Shown: piece after piece, positions 31,152 through 42,436 of the stretch
Layout of the letters: each line of letters starts with the position of its first letter
How positions within the stretch are numbered: the stretch's first letter is position 1
Assembly: GCA_001657315.1 (NCBI GenBank)
Contig: LYSV01000010.1
Coordinates: 54,199-118,198, forward strand
From: Flammeovirgaceae bacterium BBD 1991-12
Lineage (GTDB): Bacteria; Bacteroidota; Bacteroidia; Cytophagales; Cyclobacteriaceae
DNA length: 64,000 nucleotides
Reading direction: 5' to 3'
Made by a program: the position numbers and the translations under genes
The notes under the pieces: model-generated
Told to the model about the DNA's origin: nothing
Database searches by the model: none
The model's input: the letters and a program-made list of their open reading frames with translations, nothing else

Positions 31152-31703
31152 AGTTTGGATTTTTATTTATTGGATTTGGTTAATTGGTTACGTACGGATT
31201 GGAAAACCTGAAATAAGCATTAGGGGTATACTGTTTATGATTCATTCACGTATAAAATGCCTTCTCCTTTAAATGAAACTGTCATATTAAGCTACATTAA
31301 GCTCTGTCAAATGATGATTGGCCCGTTCATCAGAGATATGTATTCCTTTGTGCCGATGCGGGCAGTATCTGCTAAAAAACCTGGGCCTCTTTTTCAAAAT
31401 TGGACCCAACAGCATTGACCTCATCAAAGTTTAATATCATTTGCCAAATGGTCAAGTTCCAAATATTAACTTCAAATATCTGGATTTTTCACATTAAATA
31501 ATGCCAATATTCTATTTAAACATAGTCTAAATTCAGTTTTTAGCCTGTAAAGTTCGGTTAACAATCCTTTCTTTTCCTGTATTCACCGGCGGGAAAACTG
31601 ATTTTAAGAACGGCGTAATTCCTCCAATCTACGAGAAATTTCTCATAAATAGTAGGCATGCATACTTTTTTTGAAAAGATTTCCGGAAACGGTTGCAGTC
31701 CCC

Positions 31704-32051
31704 CTAGCGGGAAGGGCCCTCTTCGGATTCCTTTTTAAGATGCTCTACAAGCCTTTCACAGAGATTGTTCATTTCCGAAGACATGAACTCATCACCTGTG
31801 CTGTTCAGCAGGCTTTGGGCCATGCCCCCAAGGCAATCAATATAGAATCTCTTCATCTCATCTACAGGCATTTCCTTTGTCCAGAGGTCAATACGCATAG
31901 TGTTTTTCTGCAGATCATCCCATAGCGAAACACTGATGGATTTGGTATGCGTGGGCCCGTCTTCCGGCTTTTCCGTAGCTTCCCAGGTGATGTTGTCCGG
32001 TACGTTGTCCTCGTCCAGTTCTATGATAAACTTTATTTCAGATTTTCTCAT
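31704..32051 (-). CDS. gldC: Gliding motility protein GldC
   Basis: MRKSEIKFIIELDEDNVPDNITWEATE...SISVSLWDDLQKNTMRIDLWTKEMPVDEMKRF. Confidence 0.88.
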   Translation of the reverse strand: MRKSEIKFIIELDEDNVPDNITWEATEKPEDGPTHTKSISVSLWDDLQKNTMRIDLWTKEMPVDEMKRFYIDCLGGMAQSLLNSTGDEFMSSEMNNLCERLVEHLKKESEEGPSR

Positions 32052-32061
32052 GGTCTATGTT

Positions 32062-32151
32062 AGTTCAAAGTGGTGGAAAGTTCAATATTTAATGTTCAAT
32101 GTTCTCAGCACTTCAACCTTCAACTTCGAACCTTGAACTTTGAACATTAAG
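32062..32151. repeat. Inverted repeat with 7-bp words (GTTCAAT/GTTCAAA), abuts acetoacetyl-CoA synthetase stop
   Basis: Left GTTCAAT ATTTAAT GTTCAAT GTTCTCA; reverse complement of right TGTTCAA AGTTCAA GGTTCGA AGTTGAA GGTTGAA. Confidence 0.8.
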
Positions 32152-34116
32152 CTATTCCATATTTTTGGCCATTTCCATGAAGAAATCCATGGCTTTTGGA
32201 TTTCTCAGCGCATCTCTGTTGATGGCCTTGTCCAGGTCATGGCCCATAAGTATTTTTTTAACGGGAGCTTCCGTTTTCTTGCCGCTAATAGTATAGGGGA
32301 TATCCTCTACAGCTATCACCTCATCAGGAATATGGCGCGGCGTATAGTCCTCCCGGATCGTCCGGTTTATTTTGTCTTTAAGACTTTTATCCAGTGCTAT
32401 GCCGTCTTTCAGTTTAACAAATAAAGGCATGTAGTATTCACCTCCCTTTCGTTCCAGGCATATGATGAGGCTGTCCGCGATCTCCTCTATCTTGTCTACA
32501 GCCCGGTAGATCTCACTTGTGCCTATTCTTATACCTCCCCTGTTAAGGGTAGCGTCAGACCTGCCGTAGATCACCAGGCCGTTTCGTGGTGTGATGCATA
32601 TCCAGTCGCCATGGCGCCAGATGCCTTCATACAGCTCAAAATAGCTTGAAATGTAGCGTTGATGGTCTGTATCGTTCCAAAAATATATGGGCATAGACGG
32701 CATAGGGCGGGTGATCACCATTTCACCAACTTCATCGGTCACCGGCTGCCCTGCTTCATTAAAAGCTTCCAGCCTGCATCCCAGCGCCCTGCACTGGATC
32801 TCCCCGCTGTACACCGGCCAGAGGGGATTCCCACCTACGAAAGCACTGCAGACATCGGTACCTCCGCTGATAGAGGTAAGCCACAGATCCTTCTTTAGCT
32901 TTGAATAGATCCAGTCAAAACCTTCCGGGGGCAGGGGGGAGCCTGTGGAGCCCACTGAGACCAGCCGGCTCAGGTCATACTTCCGAGAAGGCTCCATTCC
33001 TTCCTTCATATTGGCAATGATATACCCGGCGCTCGTTCCGAGGTGGTTAATTCCGGCCTCCTCGGCCAGTTGCCAGAGAGCATCTACCCTGGGCCATGCC
33101 GGGCTGCCGTCGTATAGTACGACGGTTCCGCCACACAGTAGCGCGCTCTGGATGTAATTCCACATCATCCACCCCGTGGTGGTGTACCAAAAACAGCGGT
33201 CTCCTCTTTTTACATTGTTATGAAAGGTGAGGTACTTTAAATGCTCCATTAAAATGCCTCCCTGACTGTGGGTAATGGCTTTTGGGATGCCCGTAGTACC
33301 GGAGGAGTACAGTATCCACATGGGATGCTCAAAAGGCACTCTTACGAACTCCGGCTCATGCACATCAACGGCCATAACCTCTTCCCATGCTGTTGTCCCT
33401 TCAATCGGTTTACCGTCGATCAGGTCTATAATGACCACCTTTTCCAGGCTGGGAAGTGCTGACATGATCTGCCGGACTACCTCTGTTTTATCAAATACCC
33501 TGCCTCCATAGCGATAGCCATTTACCGCGATCAACACCCTGGGAGTGACCTGAGCAAAGCGGTCGATCACTGAGCTGACCCCGAAATCCGGGGAGCAGCC
33601 GGACCATACCGCGCCTATAGCGTTAGCTGCCAGAAAGGAAACTGTAGCTTCCGGCGTATTGGCAAGGTAGCCCACCACGCGATCGCCGGTTTTTATGCCC
33701 GACCTTTTCAGGAAAGCTTGTAGGGCAGCTACACCCGACTTTAGCTCCTTCCAGCTCATTTCCAGCAGTTCCTGACCTTCCTGTTTATGAATAATGGCAG
33801 GGTGATCCTCCGTCTCATTGCGGAAAACATGTTCTGTATAGTTCAGCCGTGCGCCTTTGAACCACGAATAAAAGGGCATTTTATTCCCTTCCAGTACTTT
33901 TGCGTACTCTCCCGCTGACATGATCTGAAAATAGTCCCAGAGGCTCTGCCAGAAATCTTCCGGGTGATCCACCGACCACTGCCATAGTGTTTGATAATCC
34001 TGAAGTGACTGTTTCCTGTGCCGCGCAAGCCACGTCAGGTAGTGGGAAAGGTTCGCATCCTTTCTGAAGGCCTCAGTGGGTGTCCAAAGTAATTTCGCTT
34101 CTTCTCCGGCAGGCAT
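32152..34116 (-). CDS. Acetoacetate--CoA ligase
   Basis: AMP-forming ligase; WILYSSGTTGIPKAITHSQGG; start placed at MPAGEEAKLLWTPTEAF, directly after ribF stop. Confidence 0.92.
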   Translation of the reverse strand: MPAGEEAKLLWTPTEAFRKDANLSHYLTWLARHRKQSLQDYQTLWQWSVDHPEDFWQSLWDYFQIMSAGEYAKVLEGNKMPFYSWFKGARLNYTEHVFRNETEDHPAIIHKQEGQELLEMSWKELKSGVAALQAFLKRSGIKTGDRVVGYLANTPEATVSFLAANAIGAVWSGCSPDFGVSSVIDRFAQVTPRVLIAVNGYRYGGRVFDKTEVVRQIMSALPSLEKVVIIDLIDGKPIEGTTAWEEVMAVDVHEPEFVRVPFEHPMWILYSSGTTGIPKAITHSQGGILMEHLKYLTFHNNVKRGDRCFWYTTTGWMMWNYIQSALLCGGTVVLYDGSPAWPRVDALWQLAEEAGINHLGTSAGYIIANMKEGMEPSRKYDLSRLVSVGSTGSPLPPEGFDWIYSKLKKDLWLTSISGGTDVCSAFVGGNPLWPVYSGEIQCRALGCRLEAFNEAGQPVTDEVGEMVITRPMPSMPIYFWNDTDHQRYISSYFELYEGIWRHGDWICITPRNGLVIYGRSDATLNRGGIRIGTSEIYRAVDKIEEIADSLIICLERKGGEYYMPLFVKLKDGIALDKSLKDKINRTIREDYTPRHIPDEVIAVEDIPYTISGKKTEAPVKKILMGHDLDKAINRDALRNPKAMDFFMEMAKNME

Positions 34117-34117
34117 A

Positions 34118-35050
34118 TCAGTGTTTTTGCAATAATGAACTGGCTTTTTCCTTGTCTTTGGCCAGCTGTACTTTAAGGGCTTCCACGTCATCAAATTTGA
34201 TCTCGTCCCTGATCTTGTGCTTGAAGTAGAGGGAAATGCTATCTCCGTAAATATCCTTTTTAAAATCAAAGATATGAACTTCAATGGTTTTGACCTTGCC
34301 GCCCACGGTTGGTCTGTACCCAATATTGAGCATCCCCTTACAGATCTTACCTGCATAACCGATCAGAACTGCATACGAACCATCCGCCGGGACAAGCTTG
34401 TGCTGGGAATCGATCTCGATATTGGCGGTGGGAAAGCCTATCATACGCCCTATTTTTTCACCCTTCACCACTCTGCCAGCTATGCTGTAATCCCTGCCGA
34501 GGAGCTCGTTGCCGCTTTCTATATCACCAGCCAGCAGGGCGGCTCTGATCTTGGTGGAGCTTACTCCTACATGATCTACCTCCTGTTTGGGAATCTCCTC
34601 CACTTCAAAGCCATATATATTGGCGTTCTTTTTCAAATGCTCAAAGCTACCCTCGCGATTTTTCCCAAACCGATGATCATAACCGATCACAAGCTTTTTT
34701 GTCCCGATCTTATCCACCAGGATCTTCTTGATAAATTCATGGGATGACATAGCGGCAAATTCCCTGGTAAAGGGAATACGTAGCAGGTGATTGATGCCCT
34801 GCTCCCGCAGCAGTTCGGCCTTTTCTTCAAAAGTGTTCAGAAGCCACACCTCATTCTGTTCTGGATACAGCACCAGTCTGGGGTGCGGCCAGTAGGTGAT
34901 GAGCACGGTTTCTCCCTGATTTTGAAGGGCGATCTCTTTCAACCGACCCAGTATTTTCTGATGCCCCATATGCACCCCGTCAAATGTACCGCTGGTCACT
35001 ACTGCATACGGCAGCGGCTCAAGATCTTCTATGCCGTGATATATGTTCAT
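34118..35050 (-). CDS. ribF: Bifunctional riboflavin kinase/FAD synthetase
   Basis: SGTFDGVHMGHQKIL; GRVVKGEKIGRMIGFPTANIE. Confidence 0.96.
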   Translation of the reverse strand: MNIYHGIEDLEPLPYAVVTSGTFDGVHMGHQKILGRLKEIALQNQGETVLITYWPHPRLVLYPEQNEVWLLNTFEEKAELLREQGINHLLRIPFTREFAAMSSHEFIKKILVDKIGTKKLVIGYDHRFGKNREGSFEHLKKNANIYGFEVEEIPKQEVDHVGVSSTKIRAALLAGDIESGNELLGRDYSIAGRVVKGEKIGRMIGFPTANIEIDSQHKLVPADGSYAVLIGYAGKICKGMLNIGYRPTVGGKVKTIEVHIFDFKKDIYGDSISLYFKHKIRDEIKFDDVEALKVQLAKDKEKASSLLQKH

Positions 35051-35263
35051 TCAGTGCAAATTATATAAACCCTAATTGAAAACTACATAAATAAGATCTT
35101 TGGCATCCGATTGCCAGATAGTTATAGCTGATCTCAGTAATTGGCCATATGGACTCCATATAAAATAATGAATTTGTATATTCTAACAAATGACAGGCAC
35201 GGGACGAATTATTTTGATCACTTACTGTTACGAATAACAAAATTTCGGTGATTGTGGCATTGG

Positions 35264-35935
35264 TTATCCCTTGTTTTTGATGACCTGGTCTATCGTTTGG
35301 GCATCCTCCACCCTGAATTCTCCGATACGCGTTCTTCTGAGCGAAGCCAGATAGGCCCCTGCTTCAAGCTGCTCACCAAAATCACGGGCCATACTGCGGA
35401 TGTAGGTACCTTTGGAACATACTATTTTGAAGGAAACTTCAGGCAGTGCCATGTTAGTGATCTCAAATTGTTTTATTTCCACTTTTCTGGGTTTAAGCTG
35501 TACCTCCTTGCCCGCGCGTGCGCTTTCATAGGCCCGCCTACCCTGTACCTTTATGGCTGAGAATGCCGGGGGTATCTGCTCGATCCAGCCCGTTAGTTTT
35601 TTGGCAGCTTCCAGTATGTGTGTTTCAGTAATGTGGCCGATGTCATACGTTGCATTGACCTCCGTTTCCAGATCATAGGATGGGGTGGTTTTACCCAGCA
35701 TAAAGGTTCCCGTGTATTCCTTCTCCTGAGCCTGATAGCTTTCAATTTGTCTGGTCTTTTTGCCGGTACAAAGGATCAGGAGTCCTGTTGCCAGTGGGTC
35801 CAGGGTGCCGGCATGGCCTATCTTTTTTATCTTTAGTCCGTATTTCAGCTTTTTTACTACATCGAAGGACGTCCATTCCAGTGGCTTGTCCACCAGCAGT
35901 ACACTGCCAGTATCCTGCATGTGATCGCTTTCCAT
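35264..35935 (-). CDS. truB: tRNA pseudouridine(55) synthase
   Basis: [28 protein letters not shown]; start placed at MESDHMQ, overlapping uppP stop. Confidence 0.95.
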   Translation of the reverse strand: MESDHMQDTGSVLLVDKPLEWTSFDVVKKLKYGLKIKKIGHAGTLDPLATGLLILCTGKKTRQIESYQAQEKEYTGTFMLGKTTPSYDLETEVNATYDIGHITETHILEAAKKLTGWIEQIPPAFSAIKVQGRRAYESARAGKEVQLKPRKVEIKQFEITNMALPEVSFKIVCSKGTYIRSMARDFGEQLEAGAYLASLRRTRIGEFRVEDAQTIDQVIKNKG

Positions 35936-36729
35936 TATAATAAGGTCATGATCAGCACCAGTCCGGAGACGATGAAACAATAGATGGCGAAGTAAATGAG
36001 CTTCCCTTTTTTGACGATATTGATCATCCACTGGCAGGCAAGCAGTCCGGCAATAAAGGCGGCTACAAAACCCGCCATGAGTGAGGTGCTGTTTACATGG
36101 GCGCTCAGTTCAGGGGCCCTGAAATATTCTATTGTTTTCAACAGGGTGGCGCCCAGAATAGGAGGGAGTACCATGAGAAAGGAAAATCTTGCGGCCTCTG
36201 CCTTGTTCACTCCCAGTAGCAGAGCCGTGGCTATGGTGGATCCGGACCTCGATATGCCAGGAAATATAGCAACAGCCTGGGCAATACCTATGACGAATGC
36301 CTTGCCGAATGAGACGCCCTTTTCCTTTACACCACTGAACCATGTCAGGAGTAACAACGTGCCGGTCACAACCAACATAGCAGCTACCAGCAGCACCTGG
36401 CCGGTAAAGAGTGCTTCTATACTATCTTCAAACAATATGGCTATTACACCTACCGGGACCATACTCAGAACGATCTTAAAAATGAATTGGGTGGACTCGT
36501 TCCACTCAAATTTTAAGAGCTCCATGAGCAGTTTAAGAATGTCCTTTCGGAATACCACTACGGTACTTAATGCTGTGGCGCCATGAACGATGATGGAGAA
36601 CAGCAGATTGTCCGGGCTTTGCACATTAAGGAAATAAGCTCCCAGTTCAATATGTCCGCTGCTGCTTACAGGAAGGAATTCAGTGAGTCCCTGAACGACC
36701 CCCAGGATCAACGCTTCTGTTATGGTCAT
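35935..36729 (-). CDS. uppP: Undecaprenyl-diphosphatase
   Basis: VQGLTEFLPVSSSGHIEL; PGISRSGSTIATALLLG. Confidence 0.96.
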   Translation of the reverse strand: MTITEALILGVVQGLTEFLPVSSSGHIELGAYFLNVQSPDNLLFSIIVHGATALSTVVVFRKDILKLLMELLKFEWNESTQFIFKIVLSMVPVGVIAILFEDSIEALFTGQVLLVAAMLVVTGTLLLLTWFSGVKEKGVSFGKAFVIGIAQAVAIFPGISRSGSTIATALLLGVNKAEAARFSFLMVLPPILGATLLKTIEYFRAPELSAHVNSTSLMAGFVAAFIAGLLACQWMINIVKKGKLIYFAIYCFIVSGLVLIMTLL

Positions 36730-36941
36730 TCCTGGTTACCGGGATTTTTCAGAATGGCAAATATTTCGATGACAAAGCCTGCCATGACCACGAGAGGTCC
36801 GAGGGTGATACCTAAAAAGCCAAAGCCAAAGGGCTCCGGGTCCAGTCCCATGATGATAAAGCCAAGTATCAGTACTGCCAGGCCGATCAGCATCAGGATA
36901 TAGTTTTTCTTTCCAAAGGGTAGTTTGCTGTTTTTCTCCAT
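36726..36941 (-). CDS. DUF3098 domain-containing protein
   Basis: 71 aa, LPFGKKNYILMLIGLAVLILGFIIM; conserved position between ftsX and uppP. Confidence 0.8.
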   Translation of the reverse strand: MEKNSKLPFGKKNYILMLIGLAVLILGFIIMGLDPEPFGFGFLGITLGPLVVMAGFVIEIFAILKNPGNQE

Positions 36942-36942
36942 T

Positions 36943-37854
36943 TCAGTAAAGTTCGTCCAGAGACAATTTCAAATATTTATTGATTGCCCGGTAGGTGCTT
37001 CCAAAGCCTATAATTGCTCCCAGCACCAGAAGCGCTGCAAAAAGTATAAACATCATCCGTAGGTCCTGCAAAGATGCCAGGTCCTCGATTTTCCGATTGG
37101 CAAAGTTGAGTAACCCATACAGGCCGGCGGAGGCAATAACACCTGCCATCGCTCCATGCAGGGCGGACCTTATCAGGAAGGGTCTTTGTATAAAAGAAGC
37201 TGTGGCCCCTACGAGCTGCATACTTCTTATAAGAAAACGCTGAGAAAAGAGTGCGAGTTTGATGGTATTGTTGATCAGCATAATGACAATAAAAATAAGA
37301 ATAACAGCAAACCCAAGTAGTACTACGCTGATCCTCGCCAGATTTTTATTGATGGATTCAACCAGACTTTCAACATATACCACCTCGAATACGCCTGTCA
37401 GCTTTTCTATGTTTTCCTTTATCTCCGTGAGCTGTTCGCCGCTTTGAAATTCAGGATCTATTTTGATGATATAGGCATCCCTTAACGGGTTTTCGCCAAG
37501 AAAATTCGTGAAGTCCTCGCCCGTCTCCTCTATAAATCCTTTTGCAGCCTCTTCTTTGGATACGAAACTGATCTGAAGCTCTTCATTCTTTCTGGCAATA
37601 TACTCTTTTGAGGACAATGTCTTCTGGATCTGTATGCGTTGATTGTCAGTAATTCCCTTGTTAAGGTAGATCTGTACTTCGATGTTTTCCTTAATGGCAG
37701 TGGTGAGTTTACTGGCGTGAATGAATAACAAGCCAAAGAGGCCAATAACAAAGAGCGAGAGGAAAATGCTGAAAACAACGCTGAAGTAGGGATAGCTACC
37801 CAACTTTTTCTTTTTTCTGTATTTTCTCTCCACGATATCTGTTTTAAACGTCAA
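36943..37854 (-). CDS. ftsX: Cell division permease FtsX
   Basis: 303 aa, FtsX fold and TM layout; conserved synteny. Confidence 0.88.
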   Translation of the reverse strand: MTFKTDIVERKYRKKKKLGSYPYFSVVFSIFLSLFVIGLFGLLFIHASKLTTAIKENIEVQIYLNKGITDNQRIQIQKTLSSKEYIARKNEELQISFVSKEEAAKGFIEETGEDFTNFLGENPLRDAYIIKIDPEFQSGEQLTEIKENIEKLTGVFEVVYVESLVESINKNLARISVVLLGFAVILIFIVIMLINNTIKLALFSQRFLIRSMQLVGATASFIQRPFLIRSALHGAMAGVIASAGLYGLLNFANRKIEDLASLQDLRMMFILFAALLVLGAIIGFGSTYRAINKYLKLSLDELY

Positions 37855-37995
37855 ATTTAATAATTAACGCCTATTATTCACAGCTTCAGGGATTGATTTG
37901 CATGATGAAAGGGAACACCTGAAAACCGTGACTCAGATCATCACATGCTGCAGGACGTTTTTGATATGGAAAGGGCGCCGTCCGGGTAAAAAGAG

Positions 37996-38036
37996 AAAAG
38001 CCCTTGTTTGAAAGGCGGAACAAAACAAGGGCTTTT
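37996..38036 (-). terminator. Rho-independent terminator
   Basis: 14-bp perfect stem AAAAGCCCTTGTTT / AAACAAGGGCTTTT. Confidence 0.85.
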
Positions 38037-38056
38037 GATCAAAATCAGTAAGTATT

Positions 38057-38947
38057 CTAGTTTTCCCCGCGAGCCTCCTCCAGCTTTTCGATCAGTGATC
38101 TCCCTCTGACAGGCTCCAGTTTAACTATACGCTCCCGATTATCATCAAGGGCATAGTACTTCCCTTTAAAATAAAGAAAAAGGGATTTGCCTTCATTGGT
38201 GTTGAACTCCAGTATTTCATAAAGTCCACTGCTGAAATCACCATACAGGAATAACTTACCTCCTTTGAGTTGATAATGGAACGTGTATTTTTTCTTCGTA
38301 TTGTCAACCTTCACATCAATAGTTGACATGCTTGATTCCTTTTTTTCTACCCGGGTACTGCCAGGTGCGTGTAAACTATCCACTGCTTCCTCGCCACCTT
38401 CAAAGGCTGCTATGGTTTCAGGCTTTCTGATATCAGGCTGCGAGATAGCCGGAACCTCGTTTGATGTCTCAGCCACAGGCTGTTCATCCTTCATAGCTTC
38501 TGCCTGTACTGCGATCTGCTGCTGCACAGGCTCCTCTCCTTCGGCCGGTTGAGCTTCCTCTTCCACGGCTGTTTCCTCTTGTTGAACCTTAAGCATATCT
38601 TCAAGAGATTCCGAGGTGTTTTCTGCTACGGGTACATATTCTCTCTCAGGGGCTTGTTCTGTAAAATAAAATACTCCCCAGGTTACCACGCCAACCAATA
38701 CTATGCCGGCAATGAACTTACCTACGGAAATGGAATTCCCCATGCCTGACCCTCCTACAGCTACCGCATCCAGCATTGCCTTCAACTCCATTTTTCTTGC
38801 CTCCCTGATTCCCTCTATGAGCTCCTGTTGCAGGCTCAGTTCCTGACGCAGCCCGGGGTCCTTACTTAGCTGCTGCTCAAAACTGAGCTTTTCTTCCATG
38901 CTCAGCTCATTGTCCAGGTAGGCATCGATCAAATTATAGTTACTCAT
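38057..38947 (-). CDS. Anti-sigma-factor-like single-TM protein
   Basis: N-terminal IDAYLDNELSMEEKLSFEQQLSKDPGLRQEL, TM helix, directly after a sigma factor. Confidence 0.65.
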   Translation of the reverse strand: MSNYNLIDAYLDNELSMEEKLSFEQQLSKDPGLRQELSLQQELIEGIREARKMELKAMLDAVAVGGSGMGNSISVGKFIAGIVLVGVVTWGVFYFTEQAPEREYVPVAENTSESLEDMLKVQQEETAVEEEAQPAEGEEPVQQQIAVQAEAMKDEQPVAETSNEVPAISQPDIRKPETIAAFEGGEEAVDSLHAPGSTRVEKKESSMSTIDVKVDNTKKKYTFHYQLKGGKLFLYGDFSSGLYEILEFNTNEGKSLFLYFKGKYYALDDNRERIVKLEPVRGRSLIEKLEEARGEN

Positions 38948-38953
38948 AAGTGT

Positions 38954-39493
38954 TTAATCCAAAAAGTCACTCTCAGTATACTGAGATTTTACCAATTCAT
39001 CCAACTTCTTTTTGCACTTGTATTTTTTTGTTTTAGCGGTATTTGTATTCGCAAATCCAAGTTGATCGGCTATGTCCTGCATGGACAGGCCGTCAAAATA
39101 ATAATACATCAGTATCTTCCTACACGTATCTCCCAACTGATGGATACATTTATTTATGATTTTTGCTCTTTCTTGTTTGTCGTGCTGGGCATATTCAATG
39201 GAATCTTTCTCCTCATTGGTCAATCTCTTCTTTCTGTCCAGCTCCTTTCTCCACAAATTCTGGCAAATACTATAAATATATGTACTGATCTTTGATGTAA
39301 GGACGAGATTTCCACTCACTGCCTTCTGCCAAAAAACTACCAGAGCATCCTGATATATATCTTTGGCCTCCTGCTCAGAACCACTATTGGAAATGACCAT
39401 TTTGGTCATCATTCGATAGTACTTCTTGTACAGGTATTCAAGGGTTTTTTCATCTCCGCTACATATCCGTTCGAAGATCTCCTTATCCTTCAT
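38954..39493 (-). CDS. RNA polymerase sigma-70 family (ECF-like) factor
   Basis: AKDIYQDALVVFWQKAV region 2; LSMQDIADQLGFANTNTAKTKKYKCKKKL region 4. Confidence 0.88.
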   Translation of the reverse strand: MKDKEIFERICSGDEKTLEYLYKKYYRMMTKMVISNSGSEQEAKDIYQDALVVFWQKAVSGNLVLTSKISTYIYSICQNLWRKELDRKKRLTNEEKDSIEYAQHDKQERAKIINKCIHQLGDTCRKILMYYYFDGLSMQDIADQLGFANTNTAKTKKYKCKKKLDELVKSQYTESDFLD

Positions 39494-39606
39494 CGAGCTC
39501 TTAGTTTTATACAATCCAATGTTATGTGGTAACCAACCAAAAAAGCAGGAAACTGAAAATTAAAGTTAAAACACTTATTTTAAAGTTATGTTGACTGATT
39601 TCTGGT

Positions 39607-40041
39607 TTAATCTGCCTTCACCCAGGTCTGCGTTCTATAGAAAAAACCCCAGTAACCTCTTATTTTTAGTTGATTCTCCTCCAGCCATATCCTGCACCTG
39701 AATATTTTTCCTTCATCCGGCTTTAACACGGTACCGTCGGCATATTCATTTCCCTCTTTTTTCAGGTCTTTGATGATCTCCATGCCTATGATCTTTTTAC
39801 CGTATCGTGCGTCATCCTCAGGGCACAGATCACAAATGGGATCAGGGTCTTCATCACCATTTCTGAACAATTTCACAATTTTTCCATAAACCTGGCCGCC
39901 ACGCTCATATATTTCAACTATTGATTTTGGGTCGCCCGTTTCATCATCAATGGTTTTCCATTTTCCAAAAATACTTTGTTGTGCGTTGCTGTTCAGACAG
40001 ACCAGGACAACAAGAATGGTGGTGATAAAAAACTGCTTCAT
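39607..40041 (-). CDS. DUF2147 domain-containing secreted protein
   Basis: SIFGKWKTIDDETGDPKSIVEIYERGGQVYGKIVKLF...WVKAD. Confidence 0.88.
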   Translation of the reverse strand: MKQFFITTILVVLVCLNSNAQQSIFGKWKTIDDETGDPKSIVEIYERGGQVYGKIVKLFRNGDEDPDPICDLCPEDDARYGKKIIGMEIIKDLKKEGNEYADGTVLKPDEGKIFRCRIWLEENQLKIRGYWGFFYRTQTWVKAD

Positions 40042-40087
40042 TACTGCATTAAATCATTTTAAAGATATCCAATTCGTTCTAAACAAA

Positions 40088-40112
40088 AAAAGCCCCTTAA
40101 AACAGGAGCTTT
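40088..40112 (-). terminator. Terminator-like hairpin after hppA
   Basis: AAAGCcCCT-taaaac-AGGaGCTTT. Confidence 0.5.
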
Positions 40113-40132
40113 CAATTATTTTTCCAAAAGAT

Positions 40133-42436
40133 CTATTCTTGTAGTTCAGGATCGGTATTAACGATCTCCCCAGAGGGGGTTGAATATTCCATTTCAATCG
40201 CTGTCAGCTCTGTAGAAGCACTTTTTAGTGATAGCTCTTTTTTCATTTCATGTGAGCCGGGAACCTCTGCATGATGGCTGTTGTTGCCAAAAACTTCTCC
40301 CAGAATAGGCGCGATCACAAGGCCTACGAGACAGGTCAGTTTGATCAGAATATTCATTGACGGGCCGGAGGTATCCTTGAACGGATCCCCTACGGTATCA
40401 CCGGTTACCGCTGCTTTATGAGCCTCAGAACCTTTAAAGGTCATTTCTCCATTGATCTCTACGCCGGCTTCAAAGGATTTTTTGGCATTATCCCATGATC
40501 CACCGGCATTATTCTGGAAAATTGCCCAAAGCACGCCGGATACTGCTACTCCGGCCATATAGCTTCCAAGAGCCTCTGGACCTATAGCAAAACCAATGAT
40601 GACGGGCGTTACAATGGTTATGGCCCCTGGCAGCATCATTTCCCTGATGGCTGCCTGAGTAGAAATATCCACACACTTGCCATATTCAGGTTCACCCTTG
40701 CCTTCCATAATTCCGGGTATCTCTTTGAATTGTCGTCTTACCTCCTGTACCATTTCCATGGCCGCCTTACCTACGGACCTCATGGCCAGTGCGGAAAAAA
40801 CAACCGGGATCATGCCTCCGATGAAAAGAGCGGCAAGCACCTCTGCCTTGAAAATATTGATCCCGTCAATGCCCGTAAATGTCACATAGGCGGCAAAAAG
40901 CGCCAGAGCGGTCAATGCTGCGGAAGCTATGGCAAAACCTTTTCCAATGGCTGCTGTAGTATTGCCTACAGAATCCAGTATGTCCGTTCTGCCTCGTACC
41001 TCTTCAGGTAATTCGCTCATCTCCGCAATACCACCGGCATTATCGGCGATAGGACCAAAGGCGTCGATCGCAAGTTGCATGGCTGTGGTAGCCATCATGG
41101 CTGAGGCAGCAATGGCTACACCATAAAAACCGGCAAATTCATAGGCTCCCCATATTGCTCCGGCAAAAAGCAGGATAGGAGCAAAAGTTGAGATCATACC
41201 CGTGGAAAGACCGGCGATGATATTCGTTGCAGCACCGGTGGAAGAGTTTTCTACAATATACAGAACAGGTTTTTTACCCAAACCCGTGTAGTATTCAGTA
41301 AAATAGGAGATAAGACCTCCTACAGCCAGCCCTACAAGTACGGCATAGAAAACATCTGTGGAGGTGACTGTGGTGGGCCCTTCGCTAAAAAAGTTCATGG
41401 TCATAGTTGCTGGCAACATCCATTTAATAACAAAAAAGGCGGCAATCCCTGTTAATATAATAGAGCTCCAGTTGCCCAGGTTCAACGCTCCCTGAACCTG
41501 ACTTTCCTTTGCTGAGTTGTCTTTTATGCGGATGAACATTGTCCCTATAATGGAAAAGACTATTCCCAATCCGGCAATGACAAGTGGTAGCAGTATCGGA
41601 CCTATTCCGTTGAAGGCATCATCGATATTGCCTCCCATGTCACGAATAACATAATTGCCCAGTACCATGGATGCCAGTACTGTGGCTACATATGAGCCGA
41701 ACAGATCTGCTCCCATACCCGCTACGTCACCAACGTTGTCACCAACGTTATCGGCAATGGTGGCAGGGTTTCTGGGATCGTCTTCCGGTATACCTGCTTC
41801 TACTTTACCTACCAGATCAGCCCCTACGTCGGCAGCCTTGGTATAAATACCGCCGCCAACCCTGGCGAAAAGAGCAATGGATTCGGCTCCAAGGGAAAAA
41901 CCGGCAAGCGCCTCAAGAACTATGGTCATGTCACCAACGCCATTGGCGGTCCATTCGCCGCCCATGAACCAGAAGAAAAGTGTGGTAAACAAAAGGCTCA
42001 GGCCAAATACGGCAAGGCCTGCCACACCCAGCCCCATTACAGTGCCTCCGGTAAAGGATACCTTCAGTGCCTTGGGTAGGCTGGTTCTGGCCGCCTGGGT
42101 TGTGCGAACGTTTGCGGCGGTTGCTATCCTCATACCTATATTGCCGGCAAGAGCGGAGAAAAATGCTCCGATAATGAACGCTATGACGATAAACCAATGT
42201 GTGGTAGGTACCAGTACTGAAACGATCCCCAGCAGGATACCTGCTATGACTACAAAAATGGTCAGTATTCTGTATTCAGCCTTCAGAAAGGCCAGTGCAC
42301 CCTCCCGTATGTGATCAGCCAGGCTTTGCATTTTCTCATCTCCTGCATCCTGTTTCTTCACCCAGGCTGACTTTACAGCCATAACTGCAAGTCCCAGAAG
42401 CCCAAGCAGGGGAACCACGTAAATGACATTATTCAT
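40133..42436 (-). CDS. hppA: Membrane-bound ion-translocating pyrophosphatase
   Basis: [45 protein letters not shown]. Confidence 0.97.
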   Translation of the reverse strand: MNNVIYVVPLLGLLGLAVMAVKSAWVKKQDAGDEKMQSLADHIREGALAFLKAEYRILTIFVVIAGILLGIVSVLVPTTHWFIVIAFIIGAFFSALAGNIGMRIATAANVRTTQAARTSLPKALKVSFTGGTVMGLGVAGLAVFGLSLLFTTLFFWFMGGEWTANGVGDMTIVLEALAGFSLGAESIALFARVGGGIYTKAADVGADLVGKVEAGIPEDDPRNPATIADNVGDNVGDVAGMGADLFGSYVATVLASMVLGNYVIRDMGGNIDDAFNGIGPILLPLVIAGLGIVFSIIGTMFIRIKDNSAKESQVQGALNLGNWSSIILTGIAAFFVIKWMLPATMTMNFFSEGPTTVTSTDVFYAVLVGLAVGGLISYFTEYYTGLGKKPVLYIVENSSTGAATNIIAGLSTGMISTFAPILLFAGAIWGAYEFAGFYGVAIAASAMMATTAMQLAIDAFGPIADNAGGIAEMSELPEEVRGRTDILDSVGNTTAAIGKGFAIASAALTALALFAAYVTFTGIDGINIFKAEVLAALFIGGMIPVVFSALAMRSVGKAAMEMVQEVRRQFKEIPGIMEGKGEPEYGKCVDISTQAAIREMMLPGAITIVTPVIIGFAIGPEALGSYMAGVAVSGVLWAIFQNNAGGSWDNAKKSFEAGVEINGEMTFKGSEAHKAAVTGDTVGDPFKDTSGPSMNILIKLTCLVGLVIAPILGEVFGNNSHHAEVPGSHEMKKELSLKSASTELTAIEMEYSTPSGEIVNTDPELQE

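Noticed and set aside
35996-36586. 196-aa plus-strand ORF opposite uppP
   Set aside because: Complement of a well-supported CDS; no protein-like features.
40677-42314. Long plus-strand ORFs opposite hppA
   Set aside because: Antisense shadow ORFs of a strongly conserved coding gene; low-complexity, no family resemblance.
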